Origin: Christensenella sp. UBA7703
GTDB taxonomy: Bacteria > Bacillota > Clostridia > Christensenellales > CAG-138
Direction of reading: 5' to 3'
Length of the DNA stretch: 43,675 nt
Assembly (NCBI GenBank): GCA_002482505.1
Contig: DLGD01000040.1
Location: 1 to 43,675 of the forward strand
Below the pieces are notes generated by a model. The model was not told where the DNA came from. It saw only the letters and a list, made by a program, of their open reading frames with translations, and did no database searches. The position numbers and the translations under genes were made by a program. The stretch's first letter is position 1. Every line of letters starts with the position of its first letter. This document shows positions 1 through 7,680 of this stretch, piece after piece.

Positions 1-129
1 TACTTTTACTTTACAGGTTCACGCAAGGCGGTTCTTTTTTTATGGAGTTGTAAGGATTCAGATGGATGGCAGGCGACTTCCGATACGAATCAAGACATTG
101 CGGGCGTTTACGCGCGGATGCGTGGGTGT

Positions 130-262
130 GCGGGCGGATATTATCCGCCCCTACAGAACCCGCGTGTTTCGGCGGGTGAATTTGTGAAAGAAAGAGGTTT
201 TTCACAACGTTTGGTTGAGGATCGGTTCATGCCGCCTGTAGGGGCGGATAATATCCGCCCGC
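130..262. repeat. MITE-like palindromic repeat, copy A
   Basis: The element is bounded by perfect 27-base inverted repeats (130-156 and 236-262), and each arm is itself a palindrome (GGGCGGAT-ATT-ATCCGCCC). The core of about 79 bases contains the segment TTTTCACAACG followed by GGTTGAGGATCGGTTCATGCC. A second full copy is at 37627-37766 and a diverged core at 16267-16305. It encodes no transposase. The structure fits a non-autonomous miniature element or a REP-like repeat; which of these cannot be told from one window. Confidence 0.8.
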
Positions 263-349
263 GTACCCCTCGACCCGCCGTGGAAAAAACACACGGATAT
301 ATTGTTTCTTCATTGTAACACAATCTTTCGATTGGTCTTTCTTTTTTTC

Positions 350-379
350 TTTACTTTACATATCATGTAACGATATAAT
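350..379 (+). promoter_or_regulatory. Candidate promoter of the regulator/MFS pair
   Basis: TTTACT (350-355), an 18-base spacer and a consensus TATAAT (374-379) precede the ArsR-like regulator by about 25 bases. The -10 is perfect but the -35 is only a partial match. Confidence 0.5.
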
Positions 380-404
380 GTGTGCATCGTCAAGAGGTGC
401 AAAA

Positions 405-965
405 ATGGATACCATCATCTTATCCGGCAAAAAAGAACTCGACATCTATATGAACCCGCAGCGGCAGAATCTTCTGCGGCAGATGCAGATCGTTGGCGAG
501 CCGATGAGCGCAAAGCAGATTGCCGACATCATCGGCATCTCCGCCTCGTCTGTCCAGCACCACATCCGCCTGCTGCTAGAACTCGGCATTGTGGAGCAAA
601 GCCACACCGCGCAGATTCACGGTATCACGGCGACGTATTTTCGTGCCCTGCCAAAGACGGTGCAAATCGGCAGCCTAATGGCGGATGAGCACACCAATCA
701 GCGCATCGCCTTGATGCAGGCAAACCTGAACGGAACCTTCAACCGGTTTGTGGACTATTGCGCCGCGTCCAGTGCGGAGACCATCAAAGAGAGCCAGTTT
801 GGCGATCTGTTATCCGGCATCGTCCACCTCAAGCCCGACGAGGCAAAAGAGCTCTATGCACTCATCACGCGGTTTCTGCAAGCGCACGAAACGGCGAGCA
901 AAGGGGCTTCCGCTTGGGAATATGCGCTGCTTGCCTATCCCGTCTCGGAGAAAACGCATGCGTAA
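405..965 (+). CDS. ArsR-like winged-helix transcriptional regulator
   Basis: This 186-residue protein has an N-terminal winged helix-turn-helix at about residues 14-80 (QIADIIGISASSVQHHIRLL is the recognition-helix region), the pattern of ArsR-type regulators. The remaining hundred residues are a helical C-terminal domain of unknown ligand. The start at 405 is chosen because AAGAGGTG lies just upstream; an earlier in-frame ATG at 378 overlaps the -10 box and is unlikely. The gene overlaps the next one, an MFS transporter, by eight bases, so the two are translationally coupled and the regulator probably controls this transporter. No metal-binding Cys cluster typical of metal-sensing ArsR members is visible, so a drug or other small molecule is a likelier signal (inference). 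Confidence 0.85.
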   Translation: MDTIILSGKKELDIYMNPQRQNLLRQMQIVGEPMSAKQIADIIGISASSVQHHIRLLLELGIVEQSHTAQIHGITATYFRALPKTVQIGSLMADEHTNQRIALMQANLNGTFNRFVDYCAASSAETIKESQFGDLLSGIVHLKPDEAKELYALITRFLQAHETASKGASAWEYALLAYPVSEKTHA

Positions 966-2156
966 ATCGGTTCAGTTGATCTATCTGCTGCGCTTCTTTG
1001 GTACCGGCATCATCGTACCCGTGCTCTCGCTGCTCCTGCTCACACGCGGGGCAACGATAGAGACGATTTCGCTCGTCATCGGGCTGTATTCGCTGACCGT
1101 GATCCTCGCGGAGTTCCCGAGCGGCGTGTTTGCCGATCTGTACGGGCGAAAAGACGCGTTCCTGCTCTCGTGCGCGCTTTCACTGGCGAGCTATTGCCTG
1201 TTTCTCTTCTCCCGTGCAATCCCTCTGCTGCTCATCGGCATGGTGCTCAACGGGCTTAGTCGCGCGTTCGCCTCCGGCAGTATCGAGGCGCTGATGATCG
1301 ACCAGGCACACGAGCAGCAAGTTCCAATCGAGCGTGTCACCGCGCGGCTCTCGATTCTGGAGAGCGCGGGCTTTGCCAGCGGGGCGCTGCTCGGCGGGTT
1401 GCTTGCGCAGATCAGCGCGCGCTATAACGGCAATCTCATCACAAACATCGTCCTCTCCGCGCTGCTGATCGTGCTCACCCTTGTGTTTGTGCACGAAGCG
1501 CGGAGCGAACGGCCGGCGCACGCCGCAAAATCGCACATGACTCTCTTTCGCACACAGATTCGGGAGAGCATCTCATTTGCCAAGCAGGCGGGCATCGTGC
1601 GCATCCTTCTCGTGCTCTGCGTGCTGATGGGTTTCGCGCTGAACTCCATCGAGATCTATTGGCAGCCCGCGCTTTCCGCAAACCAAACGCCAAATTGGGT
1701 GTTTGGCGCGGTCAGTTTTGGCGGGTTTGCGTTTGTCATGCTCGGCAGTTGGCTCTCCGAGCGTCTGCTAAGAAAGCGCGATCATGAGGGCATCGGCTTT
1801 TATTGTTGCTCAAAGCGGCGCTTGGGCTTGGTCTACTCGCGTTCTCGTTTGCCAGAGGAACATTCGCCTTTATCGGGGTGTATCTGGCGCTGTATCTGCT
1901 CATCGGCGGCAGCGGAGTCGTCGAAAACACGCTGCTCAACCGCCTCGCACCCGCAAGTCACCGCGCGAGCATACTCTCGCTGTTCTCGCTGGTGCTGCAG
2001 CTCGGCGGTTTGCTTGCGTCTGCCGGCGGGTATTTTATCAGCAAATATACAAGCTACTCCAATATGTGGCGGCTTGCCGGGGTATTCCTGCTGCTGTTTT
2101 GTTTGGTTGCGGTTTTCGTTCGAAAAAGCACGAACCAAAGCGAAATCCGTCACTGA
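958..2156 (+). pseudogene. MFS transporter, interrupted by a frameshift
   Basis: The reading frame begins MRKSVQLIYLLRFFGTG and runs as a typical major facilitator protein (the loop FADLYGRKD after TM2 is the MFS motif A region) for about 280 residues. Near 1798-1801, in a TTTT run, the homology leaves this frame; the last four or so membrane helices continue in the frame one base back (LLLLKAALGLGLLAFSFARG) until the stop at 2154-2156. Joining the frames gives about 400 residues, the normal MFS length. A one-base loss in the T run, either a real mutation or a sequencing error, explains the break. No canonical -1 slippery heptamer is present, so programmed frameshifting is unlikely. The substrate is unknown. 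Confidence 0.8.
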
Positions 2157-2200
2157 ACTTGTCTTGCAGGTGTGCTATACTAAATGAAAACAAAAGGAGC

Positions 2201-2755
2201 ATGGTTGTTATTCAGCGCCTCGAAAGCGAACGCCTCATCCTCCGCGCTTTTACGGAACAGGATACCGCCGACCTCTACCGCTATGCCATCGACCCGGATG
2301 TCGGCCCCCGCGCGGGCTGGAAGCCGCACGAAAGCCGCGAAGAGTCGCTCTCCATCGTGCGGATGTTCATTGAGGAAGACAACGTCTATGCCATCGAGCG
2401 CAAGAGCGACCGCCGCGTAATCGGCTCCATCGGGCTGCACCACGACAAATGGCGTAACCTGACGGATGTGAAGATGATCGGCTATGTACTCGCGCAGGAT
2501 TGCTGGGGCAGCGGATACATGACCGAAGCGGTCATGCGCCTGCTGCAATACGGGTTTGAGGAAATGAGCCTTCGTCTCATGAGCATCTCGCACTACACAT
2601 TCAACGACCGCTCCCGTCGCGTGATTGAAAAATGCGGCTTCGTCTACGAGGGCACGCTGCGGCAAACGTTTTTGCGCTATGACGGCGCGGTGTTTGACGA
2701 GGCGGTGTATTCTCTGACCAGGGAAGAATGGCTTAATAACCAGCAAGCTAGATAA
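2201..2755 (+). CDS. GNAT family N-acetyltransferase (RimJ/RimL type)
   Basis: A 184-residue protein starting VIQRLESERLILRAF, the signature opening of the RimJ/RimL-like Acetyltransf_3 branch of GNAT enzymes. It has the acetyl-CoA region GYVLAQDCWGSGYMTEAV and the C-terminal NDRSRRVIEKCGFVYEGTLR. Family members transfer acetyl from acetyl-CoA to amino groups of proteins or small molecules in the cytoplasm; the acceptor cannot be told. The strong AAAAGGAG at 2192-2199 ends only one base before the ATG at 2201, far too close for normal initiation; a non-ATG start a few codons later would be better spaced. Lies 44 bases downstream of the MFS gene. Confidence 0.88.
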   Translation: MVVIQRLESERLILRAFTEQDTADLYRYAIDPDVGPRAGWKPHESREESLSIVRMFIEEDNVYAIERKSDRRVIGSIGLHHDKWRNLTDVKMIGYVLAQDCWGSGYMTEAVMRLLQYGFEEMSLRLMSISHYTFNDRSRRVIEKCGFVYEGTLRQTFLRYDGAVFDEAVYSLTREEWLNNQQAR

Positions 2756-2806
2756 AAATTCCTGCTTGCAAAAACGCAGTAAGAACCAAAAAGGAGCGTT
2801 GCGATT

Positions 2807-3559
2807 ATGATCATCGAAAGCCGCGCCAACGAGCGCGTGAAAGAAGCGCGCAAGCTCCTCCTGCGCAAAGAGCGCAAGGAAAGCGGGCTGCACCTCATCG
2901 AGAGCGAAAAGCTCGTGCGCGAGGCGGTCACTTCGGGCGCGAAGATCGTTTCGTGTTTTCTGGAAGAAGGGTTTGCGTTTACCCCGCCGGAGGGCGCAAT
3001 CATGTATACCGTCACACGCGCGGTGCTGGAATCTCTCTGCGAGAGCCAAACACCGCAGGGCATCGTCGCCGTTGTGCAAACACCCGATCTCACTCCGCCG
3101 GACGAATACCCAAGCGGGCTTGTGGTGGTGCTCGACGGCGTGCAGGACCCCGGCAATGTCGGCGCAATCGTCCGCTCGGCGGATGCGTTCGGTGCCGTCG
3201 GGCTGCTGGTTTCCCCTGCCTGCGCGGATGTGTTCGCGCCAAAGACGCTCCGCGCCGCAATGGGCTCAACGTATCATCTGTCCGTTTGGCAGGGCGAACT
3301 CCTGCCGGAACTGATCAAACTGCGCGGGCAGGGCTTCACCGCGCTCTGCGGCGATCTGAAAGGCAGCGAGACACTCCCCGCGCTCGCGGCCAACGTTGCG
3401 CTGGTCATCGGCAGCGAAGGCAGCGGAGTAAGCGAGACGGTTGCGGATGCATGCGAGCGGTTTCGCCTCACCATGCACGGGCGGGCGGAGTCGCTGAATG
3501 CCTCTGTTGCGGCGGGCGTGCTGCTCTACGTCGTCTCCGCGGCAATGCCACGCGAATAA
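2807..3559 (+). CDS. TrmH/SpoU-family RNA 2'-O-methyltransferase
   Basis: This 250-residue protein has the N-terminal substrate-binding domain of RlmB/TrmH-like proteins (starts MIIESRANERVKEARKLL) followed by a SPOUT catalytic domain. The three SPOUT motifs are visible: DGVQDPGNVGAIVRSADAFG (motif 1), VIGSEGSGVSE (motif 2) and LNASVAAGVLLY (motif 3), which form the trefoil knot that binds S-adenosylmethionine. Such enzymes methylate ribose 2'-OH groups of 23S rRNA or tRNA; which RNA is uncertain. An AAAAAGGAG site precedes the ATG at good spacing. It may be cotranscribed with the acetyltransferase 51 bases upstream and the hydrolase 31 bases downstream. Confidence 0.92.
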   Translation: MIIESRANERVKEARKLLLRKERKESGLHLIESEKLVREAVTSGAKIVSCFLEEGFAFTPPEGAIMYTVTRAVLESLCESQTPQGIVAVVQTPDLTPPDEYPSGLVVVLDGVQDPGNVGAIVRSADAFGAVGLLVSPACADVFAPKTLRAAMGSTYHLSVWQGELLPELIKLRGQGFTALCGDLKGSETLPALAANVALVIGSEGSGVSETVADACERFRLTMHGRAESLNASVAAGVLLYVVSAAMPRE

Positions 3560-3590
3560 TACCATTATCACTCAAAAAGGAGTCAATCGT

Positions 3591-4151
3591 ATGGAACAAG
3601 CACAAAACAAGAAAGTCCTCGTCGTGGTCGATATGCAAAACGACTTCATCACAGGTTCGCTCGGCTCAAAGGAAGCGCAGGCGATTGTGGAACCCGTCGT
3701 CAAGCGCATTCTCGATTTTGACGGGCTGATTCTCTACACGCTGGACACGCACACGGAGGACTACCTCAATACCAAAGAAGGGCAAAAACTGCCCGTGCCG
3801 CACTGCATCGCGGGCACGGACGGCTGGGCGCCGAATTCCGCCGTCTGGATGGCGCTGATGCACAAAAACGTGGCGGACGAACAGCACATGATCGCCAAGG
3901 ATACCTTTGGCGGCGTGAGTTTGCCGATGCGTATCCACGAAATGCTGGAGGGCGTGGAGCCGGAATCCATCGACCTTGTCGGGCTCTGCACGGATATCTG
4001 CGTAATCAGCAACGCGCTGTTGCTCAAGGCATTCTATCCCGAATCGGCTATCACTGTCGATGCCGCGGCTTGCGCGGGCGCCACGCCGGAGGGGCACAAG
4101 ACCGCCCTCGCCGCGATGAAACCCTGCCACATCGACATCGTAAACGAGTAA
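3591..4151 (+). CDS. Isochorismatase-fold cysteine hydrolase, nicotinamidase-like
   Basis: A 186-residue cysteine hydrolase. The catalytic triad is visible as Asp14 (VVVDMQNDF), Lys103 (IAKDTF) and Cys137 (GLCTDICV). Asp52, His54 and His71 match the metal-binding positions of nicotinamidases, which separates it from isochorismatases. The expected reaction is nicotinamide to nicotinate plus ammonia in NAD salvage, though other amides are possible. AAAAAGGAG lies eight bases before the ATG at 3591; the longer upstream frame has no ribosome site and overlaps the methylase. A terminator hairpin follows immediately, closing this transcription unit. Confidence 0.9.
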   Translation: MEQAQNKKVLVVVDMQNDFITGSLGSKEAQAIVEPVVKRILDFDGLILYTLDTHTEDYLNTKEGQKLPVPHCIAGTDGWAPNSAVWMALMHKNVADEQHMIAKDTFGGVSLPMRIHEMLEGVEPESIDLVGLCTDICVISNALLLKAFYPESAITVDAAACAGATPEGHKTALAAMKPCHIDIVNE

Positions 4152-4173
4152 GAAACCTCACGTGAACGCCGCC

Positions 4174-4206
4174 AAGAGCGCCCGCAAGGGCGTTCTTGTT
4201 ATTTGT
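4174..4206 (+). terminator. Rho-independent terminator
   Basis: AAGAGCGCCC and GGGCGTTCTT pair (one G-U) around a GCAA tetraloop at 4184-4187, followed by a T-rich tail. It ends the hydrolase transcription unit and insulates perR. Confidence 0.8.
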
Positions 4207-4215
4207 ATCTCTTTC

Positions 4216-4263
4216 TTGACAACACGTGTGTGTCATGATACATTCTTTTTAGAATGATTCTAA
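4216..4263 (+). promoter_or_regulatory. perR-katG promoter with Per box
   Basis: A consensus -35 TTGACA (4216-4221) and a -10 TACATT (4239-4244) are 17 bases apart. Directly downstream, covering the predicted start site, is a perfect 7-1-7 palindrome, TTAGAATGATTCTAA (4249-4263), matching the known Per box pattern TTATAATNATTATAA closely. PerR bound here would block its own transcription and that of katG until peroxide oxidises it. Confidence 0.85.
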
Positions 4264-4294
4264 TATTCATATCCTTTCTAATCGAGGGTTCGTT

Positions 4295-4711
4295 ATGAGA
4301 AATTTCGAAGAACTGACCAAGCAGATGGAGGCAAAGGGAATCAAACCTTCCTTGCAGCGCCTCCTTTTGTTCAACTATATGCAAAACTGCCACGAGCACC
4401 CGACGGTGGAAAAAATCTATGCGGACCTCTCCGCGCAGGGACACGCCCTCTCCAAAGCAACCGTGTACAACACCCTCACATTATTCGTGCAAAAAGGGCT
4501 GCTGCGCATCGTCCAGCTGGATCATAGCGAGGCAAGATACGATATCTTGACCAACGACCACGCGCATTTTATCTGTCAAAAATGCGGCATGATCTATGAT
4601 GTGCCTGTCGATTTTGACCAGTTGCATCTACGCTTCGATGACGCAGGCAGCGTCAGCCAGCGAGACATCTTTTATCGCGGTGTCTGCAGGCGCTGCATGA
4701 ACCGCGAGTAA
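4295..4711 (+). CDS. perR: Peroxide-responsive repressor PerR (Fur family)
   Basis: A 138-residue Fur-family protein with an N-terminal winged helix (SKATVYNTLTLFVQKGLL) and a C-terminal dimer domain. The structural zinc site is complete: Cys94, Cys97, Cys131 and Cys134. The regulatory metal ligands of PerR align as His35, Asp83, His89, His91 and Asp102; an Asp rather than Glu at 102 is the residue that distinguishes PerR from Fur. Peroxide oxidises the metal-site histidines and releases the repressor. A Per box sits in its own promoter, so it is autoregulated, and the next gene is the peroxidase katG 67 bases away with no intervening terminator. Confidence 0.93.
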   Translation: MRNFEELTKQMEAKGIKPSLQRLLLFNYMQNCHEHPTVEKIYADLSAQGHALSKATVYNTLTLFVQKGLLRIVQLDHSEARYDILTNDHAHFICQKCGMIYDVPVDFDQLHLRFDDAGSVSQRDIFYRGVCRRCMNRE

Positions 4712-4778
4712 CCATTTGCCCGCAGCATGCGCGGGTGAAGTTCCCATCACAACATTCTGACAAAAGGAGGCAACACGA

Positions 4779-6974
4779 ATGGACGAAACAGTACGCTGCC
4801 CTGTCACGGGCAAAACACGAGGCCCTGTTGCAGGAGGCGGCACGAGCAACCGGGATTGGTGGCCAAACCAACTCAATCTGGACATTCTGCATCAGCACTC
4901 AAATCTAAGCAATCCTATGGATGCGGGGTTTGACTACAAAAAGGAGTTCCTCTCGCTTGATCTGGGCGCGGTCAAGAGGGATCTCTACGCACTCATGACC
5001 GATTCGCAAGATTGGTGGCCTGCGGATTACGGGCACTATGGCCCGCTGATGATTCGCATGGCCTGGCACAGCGCAGGCACCTATCGCATGCAGGACGGAC
5101 GCGGCGGCGCAGGCAACGGGACGCAACGCTTCGCCCCGCTCAACAGCTGGCCGGACAACGCAAACCTGGACAAAGCGCGCCGGCTTCTCTGGCCCGTCAA
5201 GCAAAAATATGGAAAGAAGCTCTCCTGGGCAGATCTTTTGATTCTTGCGGGCAACTGCGCGCTGGAGTCCATGGGCTTCCAGACCTTTGGCTATGCCGGC
5301 GGGCGTGAAGATGTGTACGAGCCGGATTCGGACATCTATTGGGGTTCGGAAACAGAGTGGCTCGGAGACAAACGCTACAGCGGAGAGCGCGACCTGGAAA
5401 ACCCGCTTGCCGCTGTTCAAATGGGTTTGATCTATGTCAATCCGGAAGGTCCGAATGGCGTGCCCGACCCAGTTGCCTCCGGCAGAGACGTTGAAGAGAC
5501 ATTTGCGCGCATGGCGATGGGCCCGGAGGAAACCGTTGCGCTCATTGCAGGCGGGCACACTTTCGGAAAGTGCCACGGCGCTGGCCCGGCAAACCTCGTC
5601 GGCCGCGAACCCGAAGCGGCTCCCATCGAGGACATGGGTCTCGGCTGGCGCTCCAGTTTCGGCAGCGGCAAGGCGGGCGACGCCATCACCAGCGGAATCG
5701 AGGGGGCATGGAAAGCCAACCCCACACGTTGGGACATGGGTTATTTTAAAACGCTGTTCAAATACGAGTGGGAACTGGTCAAGAGCCCGGCTGGCGCATA
5801 TCAATGGCTTGCAATCGATGTCGCAGAGGAAGACATGGTTGTCGACGCGCATAACCCGGAGAAAAAGCTGCGCCCCATGATGACAACCGCCGATCTTTCC
5901 TTGCGGTTTTATCCGGGATTTGAGCCGATTTCGCGCAAGTATCTTGAAAACCATGCTTTGTTTGAGGATGCCTTTGCACGCGCATGGTTTAAGCTGACCC
6001 ATCGCGACATGGGCCCCCGCGCGCGGTACCTCGGCGCGGAGGTTCCTGCCGAAGAACTGATCTGGCAGGATGTTGTACCCAAGGCGGAAGGACAGCCGAT
6101 TGACAAGGCAGACATCGCGCTGCTCAAGGAGCGGCTCCTCGCCTGTGGGTTAACCCCCGCGCAGCTCATCAAGACCGCATGGGCAAGCGCCTCCACCTTC
6201 CGCGGTTCGGATAAGCGCGGCGGCGCGAACGGCGCGCGCATTCGCCTCGACCCGCAGAAAAACTGGGCGGTCAACGAGCCGGATGCGTTGCAGCGTTCGC
6301 TTGATGCGATTGCGTCGGTTCGCACGGAATTCAACGCACAGCAGTCCGGCGGGAAGAAAGTCTCGCTCGCGGATCTCATCGTACTCGGCGGCACTGCGGC
6401 AGTTGAGCGCGCCGCAAAAGACGCGGGATATGCCGTAGACGTCCCCTTCACCCCCGGGCGCACGGATGCAACGTCCGAGCAGACCGATGCCGCCTCCTTC
6501 GCCGTATTGGAGCCCAAGGCAGATGCGTTCCGCAACTACCAGAAATCGAAATTCGCAGTCACCCCGGAGGCGATGATGATCGACCGCGCGCAGCTCTTGA
6601 CGCTCACCGCGCCGGAGATGACGGTGCTGATCGGAGGTCTGCGCGTGCTCGGCGCAAACTATGGCGGTATGCCGCACGGCGTGCTCACCAAGCGTCCGGG
6701 GCAGCTCACAAACGATTTCTTCGTCAACCTCGTGGATATGCGGACACAGTGGAAGCCACTCACACCCGATGCCGACGTGTTTGAGGGAATCGACCGCGCG
6801 AGTGGCACGCGCAAATGGACGGCAACGCGGGTTGATCTCGTCTTTGGTGCAAACTCGCAATTGCGCGCGCTTTGCGAAGTATACGGGGCAGCCGATGCGC
6901 AAGAGAAGTTTGTCCGCGATTTCGTCGCCGCCTGGGTCAAGGTCATGGAACTGGATCGATTCGATTTGCAATAA
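4779..6974 (+). CDS. katG: Catalase-peroxidase KatG
   Basis: This 731-residue haem enzyme decomposes hydrogen peroxide (catalase and peroxidase activities). Two tandem peroxidase-like domains are present, as in all KatG. The distal haem residues are Arg93, Trp96 and His97 (RMAWHSAGTYR), and Trp96, Tyr219 and Met245 match the covalent Met-Tyr-Trp adduct required for catalase activity. The proximal ligand is His260 (AGGHTFGKCHG). AAAAGGAGG precedes the ATG. It is cotranscribed with perR. The gene is intact, and gives an otherwise anaerobe-looking gene set strong peroxide defence. Confidence 0.97.
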   Translation: MDETVRCPVTGKTRGPVAGGGTSNRDWWPNQLNLDILHQHSNLSNPMDAGFDYKKEFLSLDLGAVKRDLYALMTDSQDWWPADYGHYGPLMIRMAWHSAGTYRMQDGRGGAGNGTQRFAPLNSWPDNANLDKARRLLWPVKQKYGKKLSWADLLILAGNCALESMGFQTFGYAGGREDVYEPDSDIYWGSETEWLGDKRYSGERDLENPLAAVQMGLIYVNPEGPNGVPDPVASGRDVEETFARMAMGPEETVALIAGGHTFGKCHGAGPANLVGREPEAAPIEDMGLGWRSSFGSGKAGDAITSGIEGAWKANPTRWDMGYFKTLFKYEWELVKSPAGAYQWLAIDVAEEDMVVDAHNPEKKLRPMMTTADLSLRFYPGFEPISRKYLENHALFEDAFARAWFKLTHRDMGPRARYLGAEVPAEELIWQDVVPKAEGQPIDKADIALLKERLLACGLTPAQLIKTAWASASTFRGSDKRGGANGARIRLDPQKNWAVNEPDALQRSLDAIASVRTEFNAQQSGGKKVSLADLIVLGGTAAVERAAKDAGYAVDVPFTPGRTDATSEQTDAASFAVLEPKADAFRNYQKSKFAVTPEAMMIDRAQLLTLTAPEMTVLIGGLRVLGANYGGMPHGVLTKRPGQLTNDFFVNLVDMRTQWKPLTPDADVFEGIDRASGTRKWTATRVDLVFGANSQLRALCEVYGAADAQEKFVRDFVAAWVKVMELDRFDLQ

Positions 6975-6985
6975 TCGTCTTGTGC

Positions 6986-7020
6986 GGGGGAAACGGATCA
7001 ATCCCGTTTCCCCCGTTTCC
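6986..7020 (+). terminator. Terminator-like hairpin after katG
   Basis: GGGGGAAACGG (6986-6996) pairs perfectly with CCGTTTCCCCC (7004-7014). The tail is pyrimidine-rich but lacks a clean T run, so termination may be partial. Confidence 0.6.
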
Positions 7021-7110
7021 CCTCCTGCCGCAAACGGGCATTCGCTTGAAACAGCGATCGGACAAAGCGGTCTATTCCGCCCGCCTGTTTGATTCTCCAA
7101 CGGAAAGGAC

Positions 7111-7575
7111 ATGCGCTTGAAACCATCCTTCAAAAAATACCTGCTCATTGCGCTTGGTAGCCTCTCGCTGGGGCTCGGCGCGGTTGGCGTTGCCGTCCCC
7201 GTGCTGCCGACCACGCCGTTTCTGCTGATTGCACTGTTTTGCTATCTGCGCAGTTCGCGGCGGCTTTACGACTGGCTGATCCATCATCGGCTGTTCGGCA
7301 CATACCTTTACAACTATATCACTTACCGCGCGGTACCGCGGCAAACGAAGATCGGCGCGCTGATCTTTCTCTGGGCGGGGTTGATCACTTCCATTATTTT
7401 GGTCGATGCGCTGTTTGTGCGCCTGATCCTGCTCGCGGTTGGCATCGTGGTGAGCATCCATATCCTCTCGCTCAAGACAATCACAAAAGAACAACAAAAC
7501 GCACCCAACCCGCAATCCGTGCAAGAAGCGTCTCCTGCCCGCGTCGAGTCCGCTCAGGAAGAATCCGCTTCCTGA
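7111..7575 (+). CDS. YbaN-like (DUF454) membrane protein
   Basis: A 154-residue membrane protein of the DUF454/YbaN family, recognised from the N-terminal segment with GLGAVGVAVPVLPTTPFLLI and the following SRRLYDWLIHHRLFG. About three membrane helices are visible (residues 10-45 as a hairpin-like pair, then 85-125), and the last 30 residues are polar and cytoplasmic. GGAAAGGA lies just before the ATG. The function of the family is unknown. The gene is alone, between katG and a bidirectional terminator facing murD. Confidence 0.85.
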   Translation: MRLKPSFKKYLLIALGSLSLGLGAVGVAVPVLPTTPFLLIALFCYLRSSRRLYDWLIHHRLFGTYLYNYITYRAVPRQTKIGALIFLWAGLITSIILVDALFVRLILLAVGIVVSIHILSLKTITKEQQNAPNPQSVQEASPARVESAQEESAS

Positions 7576-7608
7576 ATGGATTGCATACGAACAAAATTTG
7601 CGCTTCAG

Positions 7609-7642
7609 CACACAAAAACGCCCGAAAGGGCGTTTTTGTGTG
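7609..7642. terminator. Bidirectional terminator between ybaN-like gene and murD
   Basis: A perfect 15-base stem (CACACAAAAACGCCC with its complement) closes on a GAAA tetraloop at 7624-7627. A/T runs flank the GC core on both sides, so it can stop both the plus-strand gene and the minus-strand mraY-murD unit. Confidence 0.88.
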
Positions 7643-7680
7643 TATTCCTTCTTTTAAACGAGACTCCCCTCAACCGCGCG

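Larger units (their letters stand above)
1..404. other. Intergenic region with palindromic repeat and promoter
   Basis: No convincing gene lies here. The stretch holds one copy of a palindromic repeat (130-262) and, just before the first gene, a promoter-like pair: TTTACT at 350-355 and TATAAT at 374-379 with an 18-base spacer. Short open frames across the repeat are made of the repeat itself, have no ribosome binding site and are open on both strands, so they are not called. Confidence 0.7.

Noticed and set aside
118..323. Short frames over the palindromic repeat
   Set aside because: They translate the inverted repeat itself (GADNIRP-like strings on both strands) and have no ribosome site.
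1795..1805. Programmed -1 frameshift in the MFS gene
   Set aside because: No X-XXY-YYZ slippery heptamer and no obvious downstream stimulatory structure; a mutation or sequencing error is simpler.
4905..7214. Two long minus-strand frames opposite katG
   Set aside because: Shadows of katG; low-complexity composition and no start signals.
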